Source: Chaetomium olivaceum (Eukaryota > Ascomycota > Sordariomycetes > Sordariales > Chaetomiaceae). From it: a stretch of 64,000 bases of DNA. The stretch lies in the NCBI GenBank assembly GCA_039881045.1, contig JAYWVB010000037.1:62001-126000 (forward strand), read 5' to 3'. Shown here piece by piece: positions 1-10,325 of the stretch. The position numbers and the translations under genes were made by a program. Numbering within the stretch: the first letter of the stretch is position 1; the number at the start of each line of letters is the position of its first letter. The notes beneath the pieces are model-generated. The model was given only the letters and a program-made list of their open reading frames with translations, ran no database searches and was not told where the DNA came from.

Positions 1-65
1 TAAGGGAAAAGGCAAATTATAAACAGCGATCTGATCTACCCCGTCTTCGTCTTTTTCACTGGAAG

Positions 66-2558
66 GTGGAATCGGGAATAAAGCCACCCCTTCAAATAAC
101 GTGCCCAGCCCGCTACTCTGTCGCCAGAACAGCTGAGTTCTTTGGAGTCCCATCAAAGGTCGCTACTCTCCAGATGAAGAGTGTCCCCGTCTGTCTCCAG
201 CAGAGCTTGAAAAACACCGAATGGTCGCTACCGAGTGTGGGAGGAAAGGCTGCCGATGTCCTTATCCTCGATTCCCACTTTGAGGGTATAACCATCCTTT
301 CCAATCCACCACCATCCCAATACCATACAGACTGCATTGCCCTCTCGGGCCTGGCAAGCCATCCGTTCGGCTCCTGGCAGCCGCGCGAGCCGGATAAGAC
401 GTTCATGTGGATCCGAGACGCCGTTCCAGCGGCGCTCCTAGGAGTCAGGACAGCAATATATGGATACGACTCCAAGCTCATAGATAGCAGATCTTTCCAG
501 TCCATCAGCGATATTGCACGGGTCATCATTCTGCATCTCAAGTCTGGAGGATGGAACCTCCCTTCGTCCAAATCTCTGGTCTTTCTCGCCCACAGTCTGG
601 GATGTCTGGTGCTCAAGGAGGCTATCGTTCAAATGGCCGACCATGACGAAAGCGTGTCTAGCATTCTTCGCAACGTACGAGGAGCCATCATGTTCGGCGT
701 CCCAAGCCTCGGCATGGAGCAATCACACCTTATGGCCATGGTTGAAGGGCAACCTAACGAGTCGCTCGTCCAAGATCTGTCTCGATATGGGGGAGGCGAC
801 TATGTCCGTGAGCTCAACACGCGCGCTTTGAGGGACTGTGTTTTCTCAGAAAAAGACGAATCCACTGGGCGTACGAGATCAAAGAATCGCCCACTGTGAT
901 AGTACGTTTAGACACCTACGCTGGAGCTGAGCTTAGGAGGTACTGACCCGTAGCAGCAACCTTCAGATGGGTCGTGGGATAGGTGCGGCCCTTATAGAGT
1001 CCTGGTCAACCCTGACTCAGCTACATTCCACCACTACCGGAAGAACAAGTCTGTCACCATTCCAATTGGCAAAGACCACTCCAACATGGTTAAATTCGGT
1101 AGAGGCGACCCCTATCTTGGAATAAGTATCAACTCGATCTCGGATATCTGTCCCGCTGCGCAACCGACCAACCAGCAGGACCCGGCAGGATTTAGTGGCA
1201 TCGCGGTGGGCTCGGCTGCTGCTCAGCACCTCTTTCTTGAAGCGCTACCTAGTGCGGGCTACAGAGAACACAACAGCCATTCTTCGCTGGTAGAGTTGGA
1301 CGAAATTATGTCGGCCCTAGAAGGTATGCTCGCTTTGCCCCCCAAGGGATCCGCATTTGATCACAGGAGTCTGATGAAAGACATGAACAGAGTTACACGA
1401 TACGCTCTTCTCCACGCAGCTTAGTTTTCGCCTGGAGAGCATCGATGACCCGTTCAGAGACACCTTCAATTGGGTTTTTGACCTCCCAGTGTTCGCACAG
1501 CGGCTCCAAGAAGGTTCTGGACTTTTTTTTGGATCCATGGTAAGCCTGGATCGGGCAAATCAACACTCATGAAGTTCATCTTCCAGAGTCGCCAGACCTG
1601 GGAGCTTTTGCACAACTGGCAACGGAAATCACTCGAGGTAATAGCCGGATTCTTCTTCCACTATCGAGGCTCGAGCCTCCAAAAGTCTTTCGAGGGTGTA
1701 CTCCGCAGCCTCATACTGCAAATCATAAGGTATCTTCTGTTCGAGATCCTTATCTCAAGGTCCACGAACCTACCTGGAAAAAGTATAAATCAACGATGAA
1801 AGAACTAGTCAGGCAAAAGAGCGAGCTAGTGTCTGTAGATCTTGCACAGAGTTCAGAGAAGATTAGGGAAGAGTTCTTGCGCTATATTTCTGCCCAGCAG
1901 CAAAAATACGCTCACGATGCGACGGCCGACCGAGCACGACTCGACAAATCGACCTTCAATCTGAACTGGAATTCCTAAAACCATGCCTTCCACCGGGTGC
2001 AATCAACAACCGAGTTCTGAATCTTCGCAGCGAAGAGACAGTTGAGCTGGCGGTATTCGCGTTCCACGCTGAGCAGTCGGAACTTACAACTGGCAAGAGT
2101 CAGCTTGAATTCTTTCGCGGCGTACCCTACGATAAGTTGGGCCTTTTTGCCAGGATTCACGCTACCAGTCAATCCTGGGACCCCGATTGTTGCCTCCCGT
2201 CCTTTGCCGCCACATTTCGCCTCAGCCTTTTCCTTCGAGACTGGGCAAAGAAGAACCGAGGTAAACAGGTCGGGGGTTCCATGGGAAGATGCCCACTTCT
2301 TAGTTCGCTTGTGTTTTCTCACCGAATCGGGGTATTCAAGGAAAGATACATTATCACGGCACGTCTGGTTCTCGAGAACGGCTTCAAGGTGACACAAGAT
2401 CCATTCTTCTTTCCCAGGATCCTCGCCGAACTCTGGTCAATCAGATCATCAACCACTTTTGAACCCGAGCTATTTCCCTATACGAGGGTCTTTACCTCAT
2501 CCTTGCTTACCTTAGCAAAGCTAGCCCTCGACCACGGCCAAAATCCGAATATCAGTCT
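66..2558 (+). pseudogene. STAND/NLR-like gene (alpha/beta-hydrolase + NACHT), 5' part, broken
   Basis: The first segment (66 to about 860) is an alpha/beta-hydrolase-like domain of the LipA/DUF676 kind found at the N-terminus of fungal NACHT proteins: a YGYDS segment, then AHSLGCLVLK (nucleophile-elbow type) and FGVPSLGM. Near 860, after a run of As, the homologous frame moves by one base to read WAYEIKESPTVI. A GT-AG intron then fits about 902-954, followed by NPDSATFHHYRKNKS and DHSNMVKF, typical of this family. Another shift lies near 1400, leading to LESIDDPFRDTFNWVFD. At the T8 run (about 1533-1540) one more T would be needed to enter the Walker A GKPGSGKST (1546-1570). The C-terminal part runs open from about 1930 into ankyrin-like sequence, where a retrotransposon interrupts it. 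Fungal STAND proteins act as cytosolic non-self or stress receptors; that role is inferred. It is a pseudogene as assembled; the transposon alone would inactivate it. Confidence 0.75.
2554..2558. repeat. Target-site duplication, left copy (AGTCT)
   Basis: The five bases AGTCT immediately precede the 5' LTR and recur immediately after the 3' LTR (8737-8741). A 5-bp duplication is the usual integrase footprint of Ty1/copia elements. Removing the element plus one copy restores the ankyrin reading frame. Confidence 0.95.
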
Positions 2559-2804
2559 TGTTGGATTCGCCACACGTAACTGTTGAAAAGTCATGGCACC
2601 GGAAACGGTCATGACACCGGAAACGGTCATGACACCGGAAACGGTCATGACACCGGAAACGGTCATGACACCCGGAAACTGACAAGACAAAGGAGAGATT
2701 TAGGATAAAGCCACTTGCTCTGAAGAACTCTGAGAAGGGGGGGGACAGACAGAACAATCGATCAATTCTTTCTCCCCATCTTTCCATCTGAATCGTTTCC
2801 AACA
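2559..2804 (+). repeat. 5' LTR (246 bp)
   Basis: It begins TGTTGGATTCGCC and ends TTTCCAACA. It contains four full copies of an 18-bp repeat, a G8 run and the end GAATCGTTTCC. It should hold the element's promoter and poly(A) signals, but I see no unambiguous TATA box. It matches the 3' LTR at every aligned base apart from three indels. Confidence 0.95.
2597..2679 (+). repeat. 18-bp tandem repeat in the 5' LTR (4 copies plus partial)
   Basis: The unit CACCGGAAACGGTCATGA is repeated four times (2597-2668), followed by a variant partial copy CACCCGGAAAC. The 3' LTR has three full copies (8544-8597). Tandem units in the U3 part of LTRs often act as enhancers and change copy number by slippage during reverse transcription; a role here is inferred. 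Confidence 0.95.
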
Positions 2805-2957
2805 ATTAACAGTCAGATTCCGCACAACGATCACAAGCCGTTGCGTTACACCAAAAGTCCATCGGATACGACATTCAGACCTTATTAAGAATTCTCGACC
2901 AATCAGATCCTACCATTTTCCACCACTTTCACCACTTTGACCTTTCCAACCGCCATT

Positions 2958-4332
2958 ATGACCACAGGTTCCGACTACGAATACGCCAAGTTCAACAACC
3001 CTAGCAATTGGGATGAATGGAGCGAAGCCTATGAGGAGAAAGCTAAACACGCTGGAATCCTTGACTACGTCCATCCAAATCGCAGACTGAGAAAGCCCTG
3101 GCCAACCGAGCCAGTCGTACCTCAATTCGACGACTTTCAGAAGAAGCAACCCCGCCGCGCTGCTCGAAGCTCCAACAACAACGACGACCCACCAGAGACG
3201 AGCGGAGCTGGTGCCGAAGACGTCAATCGAAACGGCGCTCGAAGGCGTGCCGCTGCTGCCAGAACCGGTACATCCGGAAGATCCCAAACTGCCGGAAGAT
3301 CACAAATCGAATCTAGCAATCCAGACGATGACCAAACACACCCACAAGCGATCACGAAGAAGAGGAGGATTCAGAAACCGATACGCCCAAGACCACTCAG
3401 CTCTCAGATCTCACTGCTATCGGTCAGACGGATTGGAAGGCAGCTTTCGAACTCTATAAAGAAAATAAGGGCACCTACTACGCCAAGACTGCTGCTAGAT
3501 CCAAATTCCACGATTGGATCCTCAAGAGCATCGGTCCGAACTATCGTCACGTCACGAAGGGCAAGGATATACCAGGCATCTATCAAGCACTCAAGGAGCA
3601 GTGGCTTCCGTTCAAGCGGACGATCAACAGGGATCTCAGATCAGAATATTCGAGGCATCTGAATCAGATCAAGAACTTCGAACGCAGGCTAGGAGATTGG
3701 GCTATTCGTTGGCAAAACCTGGTCAGCGAAGGGATCGAGCAAAAGATACCACAGATAGCTACGCCTAGCTCGTGGTACGATGACCTCACGGACGCCTTGA
3801 AGGAGATCAGAGATGGAAAGACCTGGGCCCTGGGCGAGCTAGCAACCTTGGAAGAAGACATCCTCGAAGGAAACTTCTCACACAACCAAGTGGCTGCCCG
3901 AATGCAGTCAGCGATTGGCGGAAAGATCAAGGACAACAAGAAGCGTGGAAGAATCGAAGCTGGTTTCCGGTCCTCCACGGTAAGGATGCCAACAAGCCGG
4001 AGGAGTCTGCGAAAGAAAGTCGCCGCCGACGAGGCCGCCAGAGCAAGGAAGAGCACCAGGAAGCCAGGCAACCACGAGGTACGAAAGAAAACTCGCCATC
4101 ACGACCATCTAAGAAGACTCGATCAACTGGAGACCGCTGCGAGGTCTGCTTGCAATACGGCCACAAGCTCGACAAGTGCTATTACACCTATTCAGCAGAC
4201 GAAGAAACCCCAGGTTGGTTCGAAGACAGCAAGAGCGTTGTGATTGAAGACAGGGTAGCCAAGATGCTGGAGTTCGACAAACAGCTCGCCGAAAAGGTCA
4301 GAAAGGCGCGCGAAAGACGGAAGATGTTGTGA
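2958..4332 (+). CDS. gag: Retrotransposon Gag (nucleocapsid), frameshifted
   Basis: The start is the ATG of MTTGSDYEYAKFNNPSNWDE. The N-terminal part stays in one frame to about 3200, continues in a second frame to about 3345 (KTSIETALEG...), then in a third that carries the core capsid-like sequence (QTDWKAAFELYKENKGTYYA, SKFHDWILKSIG, KEQWLPFKRTINRDL). Near 3960 it moves again into the frame that ends gag. That last stretch holds a basic region and the CCHC zinc knuckle CEVCLQYGHKLDKC (spacing CX2CX4HX4C), then an amphipathic tail ending RERRKML and UGA. Gag packages the element RNA in virus-like particles in the cytoplasm. The three shifts are one-base events, either decay or consensus errors. 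Confidence 0.8.
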
Positions 4333-4338
4333 CTAGCC
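4327..4338 (+). promoter_or_regulatory. Putative stop-codon readthrough site between gag and pol (UGACUAG)
   Basis: The gag frame ends TTG TGA CTA GCC at 4327-4338, and the same frame is open from CTA through the protease motif of pol. UGA followed by CUA(G) is the established high-readthrough context of alphaviral nsP4 expression and of several mammalian readthrough genes. Gag-Pol would then arise by occasional readthrough with no frame change. Confidence 0.6.
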
Positions 4339-7300
4339 GCCGTCTTCAAATCCGAGGCCGCGCTCATCGCCGCACTAACCAAACCTATCCGCAACAAACG
4401 TACCAAATCACGATTCTTACGATCCAAAGCTGCTCTGAGCGCTAGCACCTACCCTCTTCGAAACTCCGCGATTGTGGACTCCGGTACGACGATCCACATC
4501 TTCAACAACTCCAGACGGTTCAGGAACCTTCGACAGGCACCTGCAGGAGATTCTGTCTACGCTGGCGACACCGAAGTACCGATCCTTGGCTACGGAGAAG
4601 TCATAATCAGGATTAAGGCCAAGTACGGTTCTCGGTGGCTAATACTCGAAGACGTAGCCTATTGCGAAGGCTTTGCTTGCAACTTGGTATCGCTACGCCA
4701 GCTTCACAAGAAGGGTTTCTATTGGGACAACAATCCACCAAACAACTGCCTACGAAGGAAGGATGGTTCAATCCTCTGCGAGCTATCCGATCAATATGGC
4801 CAATTCGTGATCGAAGACGTTCCTTTCGAACCACATTCAGCATTCAACGCTCACGCAGTGTTCCACACGGATCGCAAGACGAGCTGGACCGGTCGACCAA
4901 CAAGCGACGGCACCGGCAAACTATGGCATGGCCGTCTTGGTCATCCAGGTGCTGCGGCACTCGCACATCTACAAGTATCAGCAACCGGAGCCAGATTACG
5001 AGGACCAGCCAGTTACGAATGCCCTGCGTGTGGCGAAGCGAAAGCGAAGCGCAAGATCCGCCGTCAGCTACGCAAAACACCCCACAAAGTTGGGGAGCGA
5101 TTCGCAGTCGACTTCCTCGACCTAGCCCTGAGTCAGAAGGGTTTCAATTCGGTTATGCTCTTTACGGATCGGAAGAGTGGATACGTCTTTGACCTCTATC
5201 TAACCGAACGAAAGACGCCCACTCTTATGGCTGCGATCAACCACTTTCTGAAGACTATGGAACGCCAGTATGGTCTACAGATCAAAGCTATTGAGTGCGA
5301 CGACGACGAGTTGATGCGATCCAAAGCCCTGGAAAACTTCTGGAAGTCCAAGGGTATGCAGATTGAGCGTTGTGCGCCAAATACGCAAGCTCAAAATGGA
5401 GGCGCAGAACGCTCAGGGGGTGTGATTAAGCTGAAAGCAAAAGCTATGCGCGCTGCGGCTCGTCTGCCAGAAATACTATGGGTTGAGATCTACAAGGCTG
5501 CGGTGTATCTTTACAACCGAACCCCGAAAAAGAGACAAGATTGGAGTTCCCCATACGAGGTATTCCACACCTTTCTGGCTACAAGAGACGGAATTCCCAA
5601 TCCAGAGAGGAAACCCCAGCTTTCACACCTTCGGAACTACGGTTGCCGCGCGTACGCTTTGACGACCGAAGCTATGCTCAAGAAAGACAGGTTGTTCAAG
5701 CTAAGACCCAACGCGTGGATCGGATATCTTGTGGGCTACGAATCGACGAATATCTATCGGATTTGGAACCCTAAGACGAACGATATAGTCCGAGTGCGCG
5801 ATGTGAGCTTCAACGAAGATGAGCTATTTTCTGGAAGCCTGGAGCAGTTCAAGGACGACCTTTTGAGCGTTACCAACGAAGAAATGGAGGCACTTCTTAA
5901 AGAGTGCTCTCTACCACCGCTGAGCGCCGAGAATCGGATGGCCAGCGACGACCTTACCACACAAGAAGAAGATGAGGAGACAATCCTTGACTGTATCGTT
6001 GTGGGGGGTAAAGACTCTGATAAGATGTCAGAGCATGATGGTTCTGGGGGAGAAGACTCTGATAAGATGTCAGAGCATGATGATTCTGGCGTCGAGGACG
6101 AGGAAATGCAGGAAGCGCCGGATCCGGAAGAAGAAGTTCAAGAAAAAGAACTTGATCAGTACTCTTCCGCGATCCTGGATCCGCTACTAACACCTGGGAA
6201 CACTCCTCCTCCGCCAACGGCGCTCTTTGCAGCAGCCTTCTCCTCAGTCACGCTTGAAGAATATTTCCAAGCTGGTGGGATGCCCCAAGAAGGGAAGAAT
6301 CCTGAGATAGGATTGACCTCACTCACGCTTGAAGAGCTCCAAGCTGGTGGGATGCCCCAAGAAGGGAAGAATCCTGAGATAGGATTGACCTCACTCACGC
6401 TTGAAGAGCTCCAAGCTGGTGGGATGCCCCAAGAAGGGAAGAATCCTGAGATAGGGTTTACCTCACTCACGCTTGAAGAAGATTTCCAAGCTGGTGAGAT
6501 GCCCCAAGAAGGGAAGAATCCTGAAGCAGGTTTATTCGGCAGCGTTTACGCGCCAAATGAAAAATCTACGATAGATGCGAGCAATCGCACTATTAACGCA
6601 TGGCAAGCGGCGTTCAGCGCAGGGCGTCATGCAGCGAAGATCGCTGTTCTTGACGGCCAGGCTGTGGATAAGCACACACTGCGCAAGGAGCTTGACTATC
6701 GCCGAATCTCGTCAAGAAGACGTCGGCAGCTGGTTCGCCACGAGGCCGCGATGATGACTGCTAAGGAATCTCCCCTTATGGTTCAGACTGCTGCTAACGG
6801 AAAATACCACAGAAGAGATCTTCCCCGACCACCAAATGGCTATAAAGAGCTCAAGAGGCATCCGCTGGCTAAGTGGTTCGTTGAGGGTATGGAAGTCCAT
6901 ATGCAAAGCCATCGCGAGATGAGGTCGTTCGAGAAGTGCCACCGGAGCCTTGCCAAAAAACGCACAAGTCCTCGATTGCATGTGGGTATATACCTACAAA
7001 TTCGACAAACACGGGCTATTTGCTCAAGGTTAAGGCGCGGCTCGTGGTCAGGGGCGATCAACAAGCTAAGACTACGCTCGAGAATACCTACGCCTCGACC
7101 CTCGCCGGCAAGTCGTTCCGCACGTTGATGGCGATAGCGGCTCGTTTCGACCTTGAGCTGATCCAGTGGGACGTTGTCAACGCCTTTGTGCACGCCAAGC
7201 TACCGTACGACGTTTTTATGAAGCTTCCGCCTGGATTTTCGGAGGAAAACATGGTCTTGAAGCTCAAGAAGGCGTTATATGGGCTCAGAGAGTCGCCCCT

Positions 7301-8498
7301 GTTGTGGCAGAAGGACTTCACGGCAACCCTACGACGCCAAGGCTTCAATCCAGTACCCCACGAACCTTGCTGCTGGATTAAGAATGGCGTGATCATCTTC
7401 TTCTACGTGGACGATATTGTGGTCGCCTACCGTAAGGAGAATGAGGATGCCGCCAAAGCAGAGACGGTCGCTCTAAGATCACAGTACTCGCTACAAGGTG
7501 GCAGTGAACTACAGTGGTTTCTGGGCGTTGCAGTAATTCGCGATCGATCCAGGCGGATTATCTGGTTATCGCAAGCCGACTATATCAACAAGATGAACCG
7601 ATTCGTTGACCCACAGCGCCCACGTCGCCGAAGAAAGATACCGATGACCTCCGTCGAGCTCCTACCGTTCGAAGGAACCGCGTCGCGCAGCCAGATTACC
7701 GAATATCAGCGCAAAACCGGTACCATCCTATACGCCGCTGTGATCACACGACCAGACGTCGCTTTCGCCTGCTCGCGCCTTACCAGATTCAATCTGAATC
7801 CTGGCCCTCAGCATCAAGAAGCCGCGAATCGAGTGATCGAGTACCTACTCGGCACAGCCAACTTTGCACTCAAGCTCGGGGGTGAGGATGGTATGGCCAC
7901 GTGGAGTGATGCCTCCTTTGCGGACAACACGATCGATCGAAGAAGCTCGCAAGGTTACGTGATGAAGCTATTCGGAGGGACGATTGGCTGGCGCGCCAAC
8001 AAGCAAGATACGGTAACCACGTCAACCACGGAAGCAGAGCTTTTAGCCCTCGCACAAGCCACGAAGGAGGCCCTCTTTACGGATCGGTTAGTTAAGGAGA
8101 TCGGCGTCGAGCTCGACGATGTATCAGTTCAACTCTGGTGCGACAATACGCAGACGATTGGCCTTGTAAACAAGGAAGTCGCTACGCTACAAACCAAGCT
8201 GCGGCACGTAGATATCCATAACCACTGGCTTCGAGGAGCAGCCGAAAGAGGTCAGATCCGAGTCAGATACGTGCCAACCAAGCAGATGGTAGCCGACGGG
8301 CTCACCAAAGCTCTGCCAGAAGTCGATTTTCTACGATTCAGAGACCAAATCGGTGTGGTGGATATATCAGACGCTCTGAACGCCAGAGGTGAAAACCTAA
8401 AAGTCCTGAAGGACGAGGACCTAGAGGCACTGGAAGACTATTTCCACGGAGGAGAGATCAAGGTTATTCAGCCAACCGCTAGAATGGCAGTTGACTGA
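4333..8498 (+). CDS. pol: Retrotransposon Pol polyprotein (PR-IN-RT-RNaseH), frameshifted
   Basis: It is open in the gag frame from the UGA. The aspartic protease motif is DSGTT (about 4472). The integrase HHCC region is WHGRLGHPG ... CPACGEAKAKR (4920-5055), and the DDE triad is suggested by AVDFLDL, IECDDDE and QNGGAERSGG. An acidic linker (about 5940-6540) contains tandem peptide repeats. Around 6945 and 7020 two one-base shifts move through CMWVYTYKFDKHG into LLKVKARLVVRGDQQ. Reverse transcriptase then shows QWDVVNAFVHAKL, KALYGL and the YVDD catalytic box (about 7405). RNase H follows (TTSTTEAELLALAQA; WCDNTQTIGL), ending AVD-stop 7 bp before the 3' LTR. It copies and integrates the element. 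The two shifts would block RT translation as assembled. Confidence 0.9.
6240..6530 (+). repeat. 72-bp tandem repeats inside pol (24-aa units)
   Basis: Four copies of a unit containing LTLEELQAGGMPQEGKNPEI lie in the integrase-RT linker. Copies start with CAAGCTGG at 6268, 6340, 6412 and 6487 (periods 72, 72, 75). The two middle units are almost identical in DNA, so expansion is recent. A shorter duplication, DSDKMSEHD, sits just upstream at about 6010-6090. Confidence 0.95.
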
Positions 8499-8505
8499 GG
8501 GGGTG
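8491..8505 (+). promoter_or_regulatory. Polypurine-like tract before the 3' LTR
   Basis: The purine-rich stretch TTGACTGAGGGGGTG overlaps the pol stop codon and directly precedes TGTTGG of the 3' LTR. This is where the plus-strand primer of LTR elements lies. Confidence 0.65.
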
Positions 8506-8736
8506 TGTTGGATTCGCCACACGTAACTGTTGAAAAGTCATGGCACCGGAAACGGTCATGACACCGGAAACGGTCATGACACCGGAAACGGTCATGACAC
8601 CCGGAAACTGACAAGACAAAGGAGAGATTTAGGATAAAGCCACTTGCTCTGAAGAACTCTGAGAAGGGGGGGGGACAGACAGAACAATCGATCAATTCTT
8701 TCTCCCCATCTTTCCATCTGAATGTCGTTTCCAACA
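8506..8736 (+). repeat. 3' LTR (231 bp)
   Basis: It has the same sequence as the 5' LTR but one fewer 18-bp unit, a G9 instead of a G8 run, and two extra bases (GAATGTCG against GAATCG). These sum exactly to the 15-bp length difference; no substitution was seen. Confidence 0.95.
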
Positions 8737-8741
8737 AGTCT
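8737..8741. repeat. Target-site duplication, right copy (AGTCT)
   Basis: This second copy of AGTCT directly follows TCCAACA of the 3' LTR. It matches 2554-2558. Confidence 0.95.
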
Positions 8742-9231
8742 CAACCAATTCTTGGGAAAGGCCGGGATCATTGAGTGCGGGATTGCTGAGTGCAGGCCTC
8801 TGCATGTGGCACCACCGCAACTCGCCACGGAGCTGATCCGGCACGGGGCGGACCCTACGATGGAAGATTCGCTGCAACGACGGCCCATCCACTGGATCCT
8901 TCAGCATCCTCCCGAGCTACAGAAGAAGGAGTAGTTGAGCTGCGCGGAGAGATACGAGATGTGCAATATACTTGTCAACGCAGGAGGCGTTACCAAGGGT
9001 GGCGCTGGTATGGTCCCTCTCCATGGCGCTGAAACTACTCTTGCAGAGTTCGACAAGGAGGGTTACGACACAACTTTCCTTCGCACATGGCTTCTGGTGC
9101 CAAGTATCAATACAAACTCGGGCCCCACTCCGAAGGATGATGTTACAGATGGCACGCAGAAGGATACGGCGAATGGGGGTATAAAAGAGTGGATTGGTGA
9201 CATTCGACGGCGTAGGGAAAGGCGAGAATGA
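8742..9231 (+). pseudogene. STAND/ankyrin gene, 3' part beyond the retrotransposon
   Basis: It continues the gene interrupted at 2558. Excising the element with one AGTCT joins ...HGQNPNISL to NQFLGKAGIIECG in frame. Ankyrin-type sequence follows (RPLHVAPPQLATELIRHGAD, RRPIHWIL). A TAG at 8932-8934 interrupts the frame; reading on in the same frame gives further repeat-like sequence (ERYEMCNILVNAGGVTKGG), then a hydrophilic tail to the stop at 9229-9231. The TAG could derive from CAG, a RIP-compatible C-to-T change. It cannot be expressed as part of the gene unless the element is removed and the stop read through. Confidence 0.75.
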
Positions 9232-9612
9232 TTGCCGAACTTGAGCCGTTTTATATAAGGCCCTTTGGAAAGCTGCCTTGGAATTGTCGCATGTTTATGT
9301 TCTCTATGTCTTCTGGAGCACCGACTTGGATTGGACGGGCAACAAATGTGAGATTGTTGGTGGGTGTGAACTGTGAATCAACTAGGTAAGTTGCCTACAT
9401 CTTGGTCCTGAGTACTACTAATCCACATGCCGCCACAAAATATCAATATTTTCCTGGGCGGAGTTGGTCAAGGTGCACTTGTAGTTAATAATGGACTTGA
9501 GAAACGCATCCTGCATGTGTTTAACAGTCCTTGTTCACAATTTCCCCGGCGGTCGTTAAAGAAAGCCTGGAGGTATCCAACCCGGTCCACCCCACAAACC
9601 CGACGCACCCCT
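9232..9612. other. Intergenic, nothing recognised
   Basis: I see no conserved reading frame. A TATATAAGG sequence lies near 9251 but no gene start follows it convincingly. Confidence 0.5.
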
Positions 9613-9987
9613 TCATCCATACTTGCACAACCCCCGAGCCCAAGGTTTAACCGTACAGTTCACATAACAGCTCCCCAGCCCGAAGTCGGCCAGATGGGTC
9701 CCACAAGTCACAGCCAACTGAACCCAGCCTCCTATATCCTCTTCGTCGGTCAGATACTGGCGAAGTCTCACCCACGCAACGCCGGCAGGGATACGTGTGC
9801 CGACGACAATGAAGACGAGGTACCGGTTGCCAGAGAAGTAAGGCCATACAAAGACGCGGAGGAGCATGTTGTAGACCAGGACGAAGAAGCAGCACCAGGA
9901 TGTGAGGCGGCGCTCGAGAGGGGTGCAGGGGGCAGTCGGAGGTGCCGTGGGAATGTCATCGTTTTTTTCAAGTTGGTTGTCCATCAT
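9613..9987 (-). CDS. Putative small membrane protein, unknown function
   Basis: This frame of 124 codons starts MMDNQLEKNDDIPTAPPTAP, a hydrophilic proline-rich head. Two hydrophobic stretches follow (SWCCFFVLVYNMLLRVFVW and YLVFIVVGTRIPAGVAW). A 54-nt in-frame segment with GTGAGA at its start, a CTGAC branch-like motif and CAG at its end may be an intron; since 54 is a multiple of three, the frame is open with or without it. I do not recognise the family. It could be a chance open frame, but the amphipathic order of head and membrane segments favours a real small gene. The overlapping plus-strand frame (9427-10113) has a composition unlike a protein. Confidence 0.4.
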   Translation of the reverse strand: MMDNQLEKNDDIPTAPPTAPCTPLERRLTSWCCFFVLVYNMLLRVFVWPYFSGNRYLVFIVVGTRIPAGVAWVRLRQYLTDEEDIGGWVQLAVTCGTHLADFGLGSCYVNCTVKPWARGLCKYG

Positions 9988-10325
9988 GATGATGTTTTTG
10001 GTAAAGGCTTGAGGTTTGTATGTGTTACCAGAAAGGGGGTTGAGGCGGTGGTGTGGGAAGGGAACCGACCGAACTCCCTTGCCTGCCCGTGCGATGCGTC
10101 AGCCGTGCAATAAATCAGGGAGAGGAAATGAATTCCGATAATACTGCGTTACTGGCTGCCTCCGTGACAACCCCGAACCAACAGCATTGCCAAGGCGTCG
10201 AAGACGGTCGTTGGGCGGATCGCGAGGCATAAAACATCATGATTGATCAATAAAGGGGTTAGGATCGGCGTCGCATAGTAGCGCAGCAGAGTCTTGCCAA
10301 TACCCTCACGGTTATTTATTCCTAT
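9988..10325. other. Intergenic, nothing recognised
   Basis: This short gap lies between the putative membrane protein and the 3' end of the HET gene. No feature was seen. Confidence 0.5.

Larger units (their letters stand above)
2559..8736 (+). mobile_element. Ty1/copia-type LTR retrotransposon (complete, 6178 bp)
   Basis: It is a full-length element with LTRs bounded by TGTTGGA...TCCAACA, a 5-bp target duplication, gag ending in a zinc knuckle, and pol in the order protease, integrase, reverse transcriptase, RNase H, which is the copia order. A purine-rich tract abuts the 3' LTR. I could not recognise a convincing tRNA primer-binding site after the 5' LTR. Gag and pol lie in the same final frame, separated by a single UGA. 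As assembled, gag has about three one-base shifts and pol about two, so the copy may not be autonomous. Zero substitutions between LTRs mark a very recent insertion. It sits inside a STAND gene in the same orientation. Confidence 0.95.
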
